51,807 bases of DNA from contig CAJNDS010002096.1 in NCBI GenBank assembly GCA_905221605.1, positions 625,001 to 676,807 on the forward strand, written 5' to 3'. Shown in pieces: positions 1 to 10,614 of this stretch; the stretch's first letter is position 1; the number at the start of each line of letters is the position of its first letter. Source of the stretch: Symbiodinium natans (taxonomy: Eukaryota > Sar > Dinophyceae > Suessiales > Symbiodiniaceae). The position numbers and the translations under genes were made by a program. The notes beneath the pieces were generated by a model that worked only from the letters and a program-made list of their open reading frames with translations, was not told the DNA's origin and did not search any database.

Positions 1-985
1 CCCGCCGACCTCCCAAATACGTACCTTTTTTGGGCTCTTTTTAGGCTTGAAAACGCTGTAAAGGGCACGTATTTCCGAGGTCGGGCCGTTCCCGGACCGC
101 ACCCCCCCCCCGCCCGCCGACCTCCCAAATACGTACCTTTTTTGGGTCTTTTTGGGCCTGCAAACGCCGTAAAGGGCACGTATTCGGAGGTCGGGCCGTT
201 CCGGACCGGACCCCCCCCCGCCCGCCCTCCCAAATTCGTACCTTTTTTGGGTCTTTTTGGGACCTGAAAACGCCGTAAAGGGCACGTATTTTGGAGGTCG
301 GGCCGTTCCCGGACCGGACCCCCCCCCCCGCCCGCCAACCTCCCAAATACGTACCCCGGAGGTCGGGCCGTTCCCGGACCGGACCCGCCCGCCGACCTCC
401 CAAATACGTACCTTTTTTGGGTCTGAAAACGCCAAAGGGCACGTATTTCGGAGGTCGGGCCGTTCCCGGACCGGACCCTCCCCCCGCCCGCCGACCTCCC
501 AAATACGTACCTTTTTTGGGTCTTTTTGGGCCTGAAAACGCCGTAAAGGGCACGTATTTCGGAGGTCGGGCCGTTCCCGGACCGGACCCTCCGCCCGCCC
601 GCCGACCTCCCAAATACGTACCTTTTTTGGGTCTTTTTGGGACGTATTTCGGAGGTCGGGCCGTTCCCGGACCGGACCCTCCCCCCACCCGCCGACCTCC
701 CAAATACGTACCTTTTTTGGGTCTTTTTGGGCCTGAAAACGCCGTAAAGGGCACGTATTTCGGAGGTCGGGCCGTTCCCGGACCGGACCCTCCCCCCGCC
801 CGCCGACCTCCCAAATACGTACCTTTTTTGGGTCTTTTTGGGCCTGAAAACGCCGTAAAGGGCACGTATTTCGGAGGTCGGGCCGTTCCCGGACCGGACC
901 CTCCAAATACGTACCTGTTTTGGGTCTTTTTGGGACCTGAAAACGCCGTAAAAGGTACGGAGTTCGGAGGTGAGCCCGCTAATAA
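1..985. repeat. Hairpin-forming satellite, about 9 units of 64-114 bp
   Basis: A G+C-rich tandem array. Each unit holds GACCTCCCAAATACGTACC, a spacer with TTTTTTGGGTCTTTTTGGG and AACGCCGTAAAGG, then CACGTATTTCGGAGGTCGG, which is nearly the reverse complement of the first block. A C-rich run and a GGGCCGTTCCCGGACCGGAC block separate the units. Every unit could therefore fold into a stem of about 18 bp. Unit length varies mainly through internal deletions, for example near 345-375 and 640-650. Long open frames on both strands here encode only low-complexity P/R/G-rich repeats and are by-products of the array, not genes. A few degenerate CCCTAAA units follow at 990-1022. Confidence 0.9.
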
Positions 986-1265
986 AGCCCCTACACCCTA
1001 AACCCTGAACCCCAAACCCTAAACGAAATAAGACATGGGAGGTGCGACCTGTGAAATAGATAGAGGCGTGCCGTTACGGCTTTACGTCCTTTTCCAGGTT
1101 CAAGTGACCCCAAAAAGGGTCGGGGGTGGGGCGGCTCGAGAAAATGGGACGCAAAACAAGGAAGGGAACCTTCCCCTTCTTCATGAGGCCACTCTCGAAA
1201 TAGCATACCCTTCAGGGCCTAGGAATGTTTGGTCCTGGGCTCAAATCCCTTCAGCCCAACCCTGA
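986..1265. other. Spacer with short telomere-like motifs, no gene seen
   Basis: Begins with degenerate CCCTAAACCCTGAACCCC. The rest is unique-looking sequence without a convincing exon or homology. Confidence 0.5.
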
Positions 1266-1269
1266 TTGG

Positions 1270-1396
1270 GGAATAGGAACCTTTTACGGTTCGGTATCTA
1301 TTTCGGTTCGGTTCGACGGTTCCGGTTTTACTATTCGGTTCGCAGGTTCCGGTTCTGACGGTTCCGGTTCCACGGTTCGCGGTTCGGTTCCTTCGC
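1270..1396. repeat. GGTTC/GGTTCCG minisatellite
   Basis: Irregular tandem copies of GGTTCGGTTC, GACGGTTCCGGTT and related words leading directly into the trinucleotide tract. Confidence 0.75.
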
Positions 1397-1402
1397 TTCC
1401 TG

Positions 1403-2392
<990 letters not shown>

Positions 2393-2417
2393 TTCCATTC
2401 CATTCCATTCCATTCCA
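2393..2417. repeat. ATTCC pentanucleotide repeat
   Basis: Five head-to-tail copies of ATTCC at the right edge of the trinucleotide tract. Confidence 0.85.
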
Positions 2418-2816
2418 GTCGCAGCCGCAGTCTCGATCCACAGCTTAGCGTACAGCCTAGTGGCACTGCCTTGCAGCGGCGCTTCAAGAGCACAACGGAT
2501 TTCCGTTTCCACATGAGAAAAAAGGCAGGTGACCCGCTACGAATAGCCAAGCAACCACCAATCACACCCACGGTCAGTACATGCACTATACAAGCACAGG
2601 TGCAAAACAACGTGGTCAGCTCAATGATGTATCGCACTCAGAAGCAATCAGTTGAGGACCTCCATGGAGAGTTCGGAACTACAGTGACTCGTCGCATCGC
2701 GCAAGTTGCCTCATTGTCCGAATTAGCCACGGGCCAACCCACAGATTCCCAAGGGCTAGGTGGGGAGCAGGAGCGAACAGTCCACAACGAATGTCGCCAC
2801 ATTTCCTTCCAGCTAT
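2418..2816. other. Unassigned unique sequence
   Basis: No recognisable gene. It separates the microsatellite from the DNA transposon, whose apparent target duplicate TAT lies at 2814-2816. An open plus-strand frame runs through it but is mostly an extension of the repeat frame, and I recognise no domain. Confidence 0.4.
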
Positions 2817-3537
2817 CCCAATAGACCGCTGTAGACAAAATTTTGTCTTTGTCTACTGTAGACAAGTTTTTGTCTACATAGACAAATTCGAAAATTTGTC
2901 TACTGCTGAAAAAAATAGACAAAATGATGCTGCAAATTTGTCTACGTAGACAAATTTTGTAGACAAAACTTGTCTACGTAGATAAATTTTTTAAACAAAA
3001 TTTGGCGTCAAAAATAGACAAAAAAATTTGTCTACCTAGACAAATTGGTCACTTTTGTCTATCCAAACTTCGGCTAAACTTCGGGTAAACTTCGGGTTAA
3101 ACTTCGGGAAAACTTCGGGTTAAACTTCGGGTTAAACTTCGGGAAAACTTCGGGATTTTTCCTGCGGGCCCTTGAAAAATTCGAATTTGAAACCTTCAAA
3201 CTTCGACTTCGACCCTTCCAAACTTCGACTTTGGCCTTTCCAAACTTCGAACAAACTTCGGCGAAACTCCGCCCGAAGTTTACTCGAAACTTCTTCGAAA
3301 TTTCGGGTTGTGCCCCCCCCCAATTTGTCTATTGTAGACAAAAATTTGTCTACTGTAGACAAATTTGTTGTCCAAAATTTGTCTACTGTAGACAAATTTT
3401 GTCGACAAATTTTTGTCTAAATAGACAAATCGTGTAGACAAAAATTTGTCTATTGTAGGCAAATTTTTTTGTCTACTGTAGACAAAATTTTGTTTTTAAC
3501 TATGTAGACAAAATTTTGTCTACAGCGGTCTATTGGG
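2817..3537. mobile_element. Non-autonomous DNA transposon (MITE-like), 721 bp
   Basis: The ends are perfect 32-bp terminal inverted repeats: the left end reads inward CCCAATAGACCGCTGTAGAC and so on, and the right end (3506-3537) is its reverse complement. A TAT trinucleotide lies immediately outside both ends (2814-2816 and 3538-3540), which fits a 3-bp target-site duplication. Inside are many TTTGTCTAC/GTAGACAAA palindromes at 2835-3050 and 3325-3525, and a block of 14-bp AAACTTCGGGTT-type repeats at 3065-3300. No transposase is present. A 3-bp duplication occurs in the PIF/Harbinger and CACTA superfamilies, but the CCCAATAG terminus matches neither well, so I leave the superfamily open. Confidence 0.8.
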
Positions 3538-3540
3538 TAT

Positions 3541-3965
3541 TGCGTTCGAAGGTGAGAGCTCCATGAGTGGGGACATCAGAGCAATTCCATACATTGTCGT
3601 ATCCTGATTGGAACTCCTGTGGCCGAATTGTCGGCACACACAAATGCCCAAGTATCAAGACTAAGGGCACAGTCATAACGACAGTCACACGACCTTGGGT
3701 GGGATCTTGCCCACGTTGCCCATATATATATATATATATGCTGTGTTCCGCATTGCTTCAGCGGTCGAAAGCTGTTCAGGGTTGTTACATGTCGCTTCCC
3801 CCGGCCCCTGCGGACAGGACCGGAACCCTCACACCATACGCAGACCAAACTAGGTGTGTAATCTTGAACAGGCTGTAGAGATATCTGCGTGCCCCGGACT
3901 TGGGACCGGGCCGGCTCTTTTGTACTTGGCTGACACCCATCATCCAGCAAGCACCACTTTCACAA
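3541..3965. other. Spacer with (TA)n tract
   Basis: Contains a short TA dinucleotide run at 3722-3740. No gene recognised. Confidence 0.4.
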
Positions 3966-3966
3966 T

Positions 3967-4540
3967 AACACTTCCTGTCCTGCGTCAGACCGCCGTCGGC
4001 ACGACCCCGTGTTCCGAGAACAGAGGAGGCACCCGTTGCTCATCCCACGCATGACCCAGAAATAAAGCGGCGCCATTCTGCAGAGCGGCCTCTTGGCAAA
4101 TTGCACAATGCATCGGCTACCCACAATGGGGCCGTTTTGCACAAGCCAGGGGCCGAGAAGTACTTTCGGCTTTGGATGGACCCTTGCACAGCACCGTCGG
4201 CGCGATGTCGAGAGCACTTCCTGTCCTGCGTCAGAGCGCCGTCGGCACGACCCCGTGCTCCCAGAGCAGACGAGGCCCCCGTTGCTCATCCATTGCATGA
4301 CCCAGAGATAAAGCGGTGCCATTCTGTGGAGCCCTCTTGGCAAATTGCTCAACGCATCGGCTTCCCTCAATGGGGCCGTTTTGCACAAGCCAGGGGCCGA
4401 GAAGTACTTTCGGCTTGGCCCTGCGCAACTTCGTCGGCACGATGACGAAAGCACTTCCTGTCCTGCATCAGAGCGCCGTCGGCGCGACCCCATGTTCCAA
4501 GAACAGAGGAGGCTCCCCTTGCTCATTACTTGCATGACCC
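3967..4540. repeat. Tandem repeat of about 240 bp, 2.4 copies
   Basis: The landmark ACTTCCTGTCCTGC recurs at 3969, 4216 and 4453 (spacings 247 and 237). Other shared blocks are TTGCTCATCC, GGCAAATTGC, AATGGGGCCGTTTTGCACAA and GAGAAGTACTTTCGGCTT. The third copy breaks off into a C-rich run (4555-4585). Open frames across it shift between copies, so I see no conserved coding. Confidence 0.88.
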
Positions 4541-4624
4541 AGAGAGAGAGCCACCCCCCCCCCCCGCCCCCCCTCCCCCCCCCCTTCTCTGCAGGAAAGA
4601 CCAGGCGCCAGAAAGCGCGCATAG

Positions 4625-4681
<57 letters not shown>

Positions 4682-4709
4682 TTATTACTTCTACTATTAC
4701 TATTATCAT

Positions 4710-4785
<76 letters not shown>

Positions 4786-4792
4786 GCTGACG
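4625..4792. repeat. (ACT)n microsatellite
   Basis: Nearly pure CTA/ACT triplets, interrupted at 4680-4710 by TTATTACTTCTATTAC-type variants. Confidence 0.93.
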
Positions 4793-4799
4793 ACTAACA

Positions 4800-6340
4800 C
4801 ATGCGAGGTTTCAGCTCCTGCTACAACAGTGAATACTGCATCAATTCCTTTCCAACACCGACGGGCACAACAGCAAATGCCAGATGACTGGCAGACATCA
4901 AAGGCATCTTTCCAGGTCTACACTGACTCAATTGGGAGTACTCGACTGTGCGGGGTCGACGCAGCAGGTTCTGTTTGAGGGTAGACCACTGACGAAGTCT
5001 CTTTTTCGGACTATATAGTGTTAATCTTATGCTTCTGACCATAGGTGCCATGTGATGGCCCCTTCTGAGAGGACAATTGCAGTAGGGCCTGTGCGATGCT
5101 GCCTAATTGAAACTAGCCTCTTGTTAGCCTTTCACAAGACTCCGTCTTGAAAAGGCAGGGTGGGCCTTTGAGAACTGCAGTAACATGGTATTTCAGGTGT
5201 GGTACTTGCTGATCTTTTTCCGATCCTCGGATGAGAAATAATCTGGACTTCCGCGGCGCGAGATTTCGGAACTTGAAGGTTTCACGCTCTCGAACGCAAA
5301 GTCAGGGTTTAGGGGTTCAGGGCTTGCCCGCCGCTGCAATACAGTCAAGCGATCTTCGTCAGGGGCAGGTCTGACGCGGCGCCTTAGCCCATATACTGTA
5401 TATGCATATGGTGGAAAAGAGTGTGTGCCGTAAACCCAATAACACAAGATCATTCACGTTACCTTCACTACACGCTTTCTTGTTCATGATTCATTTAATG
5501 GTAGGCATTTTGCTGGGCACATCGGCTCCCTGATCCGAGGATCCCTGGGGGGTGTCTTTGGGGCCGCCGCCAACCTATCTGCTAGCTGGCTGGCCTTTGA
5601 GATGTCGCCGCCAGAGGAGAGCATACATACGGAGAGTCTCCGGCATGTCGTTTGATACAGCTACGATCGAGTATGGGGACGATGCGTCTTGCAGCTGGGG
5701 CTCCAGATTGTTGGCAAATGTTGCGGAAAGCTCGATGTATCCGTGGACGTAGATAGAACAAACACGCTGAAATCTGCGCCAAGGAGCGATTCAGGTTCCA
5801 TATCTTCCAAGCAAGGTAGGATTCCGCATCCCAAAAACTTTCAGTTTGCTTAAGGTCCTAAGTTTAAGGTTTGAGGCGCAGTCCTAAACCTTATAGCAAA
5901 CCTGAAGGAGCTCATGAACCTCCAGACGGCGAACCAAGCCTGCTTTGGGATTGGGCACTGCATGGGTGCCGTAACCTGTGCGTTACCTGAGAATTCATTG
6001 TGTGTTTTTCTTAGGTTTTCGAACTTGGTCTGACTTGCGGTTCCGGTTCCCCAAAGCTGTGGAAGTTTGGTGACATTTGAAAAGAATGTGACGATATGCG
6101 CCGCTTCTTTGCATGAGAATCTTGTGTCTGCTGATGGACTTCGGGGACACTTTGCGATTGTTAGACAAGACTAGTGGTCTAGTAAATGCTGCATCACCTT
6201 TTTCTTTGCTCCTCTTAAACTAACGTATCCTCGGCTTGTCGAGGGAGAGGAGGTCCAGCGTATCTGAGAGGTACGAACACATTCCTCAACCGTATATACG
6301 AGATAGAGTTAGAGCCCTGAAGGCACTTGCTTATTCATGC
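4800..6340. other. Long stretch without recognised genes
   Basis: Unique-looking sequence. I found no exon with family similarity, no RNA gene and no clear mobile element. Short AAGGTTT/AAACCTT words at 5850-5905 form a weak inverted repeat. Confidence 0.5.
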
Positions 6341-6485
6341 TCGACACATGTGTCGGAGTACAACATGTGTGTTGTACATAGTACCAAGTCTAACAGCAGT
6401 GCCGAAGTGTAGTTCCGCTGTTGTGACGGGGAACTCCTGACGCTTTAGGCTCGGGCTCAAGACGTCCAGGAAAGATAGAGGCACG
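6341..6485. repeat. Dispersed repeat, copy 1
   Basis: About 145 bp resembling 12250-12385 in the same orientation. Shared words include TTCCGCTGTTGTGACGGGGA, AGCAGTGCCG and GGGCTCAAGACGTCCAGGAA. Copy 1 ends a few bases before the ATG of the zinc-finger fragment, so it may be a duplicated upstream region or the terminal repeat of an unrecognised element. Confidence 0.75.
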
Positions 6486-6489
6486 CGCC

Positions 6490-6874
6490 ATGGCCAAATC
6501 CTTTCCTGGTTCGTCTACGAAGCTCGAGAAGTTCGAAGAGAGTGACTGGTCTCCCACATGGGAGATACTAAAGGCGATCTCAGGACATTCCGTTGGCGAA
6601 GGACCACACTCCTGACGCCCCCATGTCTGTCTCTTCGGAAAACCTTTGTCATTACCTGCGAGAAGGTAAAGTGTTGTCACGCACATGCTCGCGGACATTC
6701 CCCTGCCGGAATTGGTTCCGAGGTAGCTGCGAACGTCGCGATCATTGCTACAACATCCACGGCAATGACGCGCACGAAGCTATCAGCCAGGCGATTGTTG
6801 ACAGATTTCGGAGCGCTCGCGGATCTCAGCGAGCTGGACGCTGGTACAACTCCACCACCGCTCAAGCCAAGTAA
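6490..6874 (+). pseudogene. CCCH zinc-finger protein fragment, apparently frameshifted
   Basis: Two overlapping open stretches look like one gene. The first (6490-6615) starts with ATG and encodes about 41 residues beginning MAKSFPGSSTKLEKF. The second, in the next frame, can start at ATG 6623 and stops at 6874. It contains a canonical C3H1 finger with spacing C-x7-C-x5-C-x3-H (Cys28, Cys36, Cys42 and His46 counted from the 6623 ATG). CCCH fingers bind RNA and are common in dinoflagellate genes. The frame change near 6595-6615 could be a mutation or a short unrecognised intron. The dispersed repeat at 6341-6485 directly precedes it. Protein identity beyond the finger is unknown. Confidence 0.5.
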
Positions 6875-6989
6875 TTACTTCAGCCGCGAAGAGGCTGTCG
6901 ATCATTGTGTGGCACAGGTGGCGGATTTCAACCAGCAAGTTTGGCGAGCCTTTGCTTTCGGACATTCCAGTTTGGAATTTCGGGACTGA

Positions 6990-8670
6990 CTACAAAACGT
7001 GGTGCCAGGCCCGCCGAACTCCGGCACCGAAGCGTAACAAAAGTGCTCCAGCTACCAAACATGCACTTTTGCAACGACAACACTTCCTTCACGAGCCCAG
7101 GCCCGCAGCACCTAGGCGCATTCCCAGTCGCAGAGCCCAGGATCTCAGAGCCCAGGCCCTGGCAGAACGCCGAGCCCTAGGACATGGCGCGCAAAGTCTC
7201 CCGCAGCTTCCGCGGCTTCGTTGACGCGCTATCCTGTAGACGTCAGCCGGTCAATACCTCCGTCTGTGACACCTCAGCCAGACTCCACGACCGGACGAGT
7301 CGGCCACACCACCGTGACAGGCCCAGAACCACAAGCAGCCTGAACCACCACGTCACCTAACATTCCGCAGAAAGCCCCGCCCTGTGGTGCCAAACCACCA
7401 ACGCCAGCGGCAAAGAAAGCCCCGCCCACTTTCACCGCCCAAGCACGGCAACAACCTCCCCCACCCCGCAGACAAATTCGGCCCCCGACAGACCTCGACG
7501 CCCGCGAGCGTTCTGCTTCGACACCCTCACACGGCTGGACCTTGGGCGGGATTCTGGCCAACTCGGCTGGGTTGCGCAAAATACGGTCCAGCCACCGATC
7601 ATGCGGCGTGATATCTGCCGCGGGCGCCCGAGTCACCTTCAGCACTGCACCAAGCGCCGGGAGGTCGACTCCGCATGTTAGAGAAGCACGGGTGACCCGC
7701 TGTAATCAGAAACAGGCAGGACACTCAAGCAGTTCAGCAGCAACCAGTCTTTCATCTACCTGCTCGAAGCATGCTTCGAGCAGGTATGCATGGGCCGCTA
7801 TCACAGCCCCGGTCACGTTCCAGCCACTCCTCCGCTCCTGGGCCCACTGGATGTGGCACAATCGCCTTTGCCTACGACATCGCCTCGAACGAGTTCCGAC
7901 CAAGGCGAACGTGGTCTGACAGAGCAGGCCAGTGAGTTGGTGACGAGGATTCGCCTTTCAGAATTGGGCAGTTTCCCTGCGAACGGGCGAAAGTGCTGTG
8001 GCTTTGTGGTGAGTAAGCGCGAGAAAGCCTGCTGCAGCTGCCTTTGACGGTCTGGCCTTTTATTGGCTTGCGTGGGCACCCTTTTTCAGAGAAGTTGAAC
8101 ATGCTCTTCTGGCTCCTCTGCAGTCTGTTACGTGGTTACATTGGTCTCGGGTATGCGTGAGGACCCCTTTTTCCTTGCTGCTGAGCACTTCTTGCTTGTT
8201 GTAGCGCGATTGCTGTGCTCCTACAACCAGTACTCATTGCTGTGGTTCCTCTGCGTGTCTCTGGGCGCTGTTGCTCTTGTTGAGTAAGTGCAAGAAAGCC
8301 TTTCTGCAAGCGTCCTACGTTGGTGTGGTTGGTTATGCTGCAACTCATGGTGAGTAAGTGCGAGAAAGCCGTTTTGCTGCAGCTTTCTGCTACACTACGG
8401 ACCTCCAGGGCTCGAGGTGCCGTTGGTCGGCCCATAGTAGAGACTTGCGCAGCGCACAGTCTACTTGCCTTCACAGTGAGCAGCACTAGGGTCTCCTCTT
8501 CTTTAAGCCTGCCCAGTTGCTGGCTGCACAGTTCGTGAACCTTGTACATGGCATGTAGGCTTGACCACCTGTCTAGCTGTAATATGCAGCTCCGCTGATG
8601 AGAGAGCGGTTTAGGGACGCACTCGTGACACACGAAGTGGGTTACGACCGTGTACGCTAGGGGGAACTCT
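6990..8670. other. Unassigned sequence with a palindrome and a thrice-repeated motif
   Basis: GAGCCCAGG-type words recur at 7095-7180 and the composition is C-rich to about 7650. A perfect 30-bp palindrome lies at 7757-7786, centred on GCATGC. The 19-mer GAGTAAGYGCRAGAAAGCC occurs at 8011-8029, 8282-8300 and 8352-8370. No conserved protein was recognised on either strand. Confidence 0.5.
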
Positions 8671-8674
8671 CGAT

Positions 8675-8977
8675 GCTAGGAATACCTCGAAGGTGTTTTT
8701 CTTTCTACCATATTTTCTCCCTTCTACAGGCTAGGGGCTCTCTCGAACTATTCTATTGAGAGAGCTATGAGAGGACATGTGTGCAACAGTCATGTGATGC
8801 TTGAATGTGCTAGCAGCATGCAGACATGTCAATTGCTTTGAAATTGCTAAGCTAGGTCCTGAGGACCTCGGTACATGAGAACAGTAGCTATGAACAGTGC
8901 ATGAAAGCTACTGGAAAGAAAGGCCATGGAGCCTGTGCTCGTTTGGCCATCTGGGCTAAAGGCCCTTCGGAAAGGGG
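8675..8977 (+). repeat. Terminal repeat A1 of the retroelement
   Basis: About 303 bp, matching 10045-10345 in inverted orientation. Shared landmarks are TCGAAGGTGTTTTTCT, GCTAGGGGCTCTCTCGAACT, GCATGCAGACATGTCAATTG and GGCCCTTCGGAAAGGGG. A few substitutions and a small indel separate the copies. Confidence 0.88.
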
Positions 8978-8980
8978 CTT

Positions 8981-9695
8981 GTGAGGCAGGGAGTGGGCGC
9001 GTACCTCCGGAATCCTTTCCTATCCTGGAGCCGGAAGGCCCCCCTCTGGGAACCTCGCGGCTGCTACGTCAAGGGCGCTCTCAAACCCTTTCATGATGGG
9101 GGAGGCCTCTGCTCCCCTGGGCGATGGCCGCTCGAGTGTGCGACCACGCTCACAAGGAGCGTGAAGCCTTCTGCATGGCTGCTGGGGGCGAAGGTGGCTG
9201 TTCTCTGGTAGCTACTGGAAGGCCTCCGGCCTCCGCGAACTGCTACGGCTCTGGCTTCTGGGACAAGGACACGGCAAGAAATTGCGCCAGAACAGCCGCT
9301 ACGCTTGAAGCTCATGCATGCGCTACTAGTAGCCGCCGGGGATCCGGACAGGGACTTCCTGCTAAGAGCTCAGGACCGGCTACCCTTGATGATCCTAGGA
9401 CCGCTCCCCCGGACCCTGCACATCTTCGAGGAGGAGAAGAAGTGGCCGCTCGACCGGTTTTCTTGGGCACCAGAACTAGCCTGGGTCCCAGGGCCTGGGT
9501 GCCTAACTATTGCTCGGTCCGCGAGCATGAGAGCTACGTCCGGGAGAAGTTTGATGAGGACGTGGCGGAGGGCCTTATGGAAAAGATGAATCTCCGAGAG
9601 TTCCAGGAGCGCTATGGTGAACACCGGGCGATTGCCGCCCTCGCCGTGATCGTCGAGGATGAAGCTATAGGCAAGAAGCGGGTCATCCATGATGG
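8981..9695 (+). pseudogene. Retroelement RT, N-terminal part
   Basis: The coding signal moves between two frames. One frame holds a stretch ending in CSPGRWPLE (about 9060-9135) and then HALLVAAGDPDRDFLLRAQD and LPRTLHIFEEEKKWPL (9308-9450). The other holds SVREHESYVREKFDEDVAEG, REFQERYGEHRAIAALAV and VIVEDEAIGKKRVIHDG (9510-9695). These belong to the conserved block just upstream of the RT palm in this dinoflagellate family, as far as I can judge. At least one frameshift lies near 9490-9515 and a stop near 9212. Coding ends abruptly at the inversion breakpoint after Asp-Gly; the missing continuation is on the minus strand at 11876. Confidence 0.7.
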
Positions 9696-9802
9696 TCCTT
9701 TTTCATTCATTCAAACGCGTTCACTGAGTCAGCGATTCTGCGGGCGCAACATATCACTGTGGATACGGCCATTAGGCGCGCCAGACATCATGCCCAACCC
9801 TG

Positions 9803-10012
9803 TACACTAGCGGTGTTCTCTATTCCCTCCCTCCAGCCCCTAGCATCCCCCTGATGCGGAGATCGGCTGCCTGGCGAAGGCATCAAGAAGATAGCTTTCT
9901 ACACTGTCTTGACATGTCATGCGCAAGCACTCGGACTGATCTCTTTTATAGCGTGGACAAATCCCACTCGCGTAGCTCGGAGGTCCTGCTGCTCTAGCAG
10001 CAAAACTTCCCC
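9803..10012 (-). repeat. Repeat B2 of the retroelement
   Basis: About 210 bp, matching 10346-10598 in direct orientation. Shared words include GGCGAAGGCAT, GCTCTAGCAGCAAAACTTCC and GACTGATCTCTTTTATAGCG. B1 has about 40 bp (near 10427-10466) that B2 lacks. Confidence 0.88.
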
Positions 10013-10044
10013 AGGGTGGGTAGGGTGGGCACTTTGAAATTGCC

Positions 10045-10345
10045 CCCCTTTCCGAAGGGCCTTTAGCCCAAATGGCCAAACGAGCACAGGCTCCATGGTC
10101 TTTCTTTCCAGTAGCTTTCATGCGCTGTTCATAGCTACTGTTCTCATGTACCGAGGTCCTCAGGATAGCTTAGCAATTTCAAAGCAATTGACATGTCTGC
10201 ATGCTGCTAGCACATTCAAGCATCACATGACTGTTGCACACATGTCCTCTCATAGCTCTCTCATTAGAATAGTTCGAGAGAGCCCCTAGCCTTTAGAGGG
10301 GAGAAAATATGGTAGAGAGAAAAACACCTTCGATGTTTTCCGTGC
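10045..10345 (-). repeat. Repeat A2 of the retroelement
   Basis: Second copy of A, now inverted relative to A1. On the minus strand it sits between B1 and B2, as expected for split direct repeats. Confidence 0.88.
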
Positions 10346-10598
10346 TACACTGGCGGTGTTCTCTATTCCCTCCCTCCAGCCCCTAGCATCCCCCTGATGC
10401 GGAGATCGGCTGCCTGGCGAAGGCATAGGATAGCAACCCAAAAGGAGAGTGGGACCGAGTAGCGTCAAGAAGATAGCTTCCTCCCACACTTTCTTGACAT
10501 GTCATGCGCAAGCGCTCGGACTGATCTCTTTTATAGCGTGGACAAATCCCACTCGCGTAGCTCGGAGGTCCTGCTGCTCTAGCAGCAAAACTTCCCCA
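10346..10598 (-). repeat. Repeat B1 of the retroelement
   Basis: Lies 16 bases beyond the stop codon of the RNase H frame (TAG, complement of 10615-10617) and is followed on the minus strand by A2. Direct duplicate of B2. Confidence 0.88.
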
Positions 10599-10614
10599 CG
10601 CGTAGCCACTCGAG

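Noticed and set aside
1-985. CRISPR array
   Set aside because: Spacers between repeats are themselves repetitive and unit lengths are irregular; this is a eukaryotic satellite.
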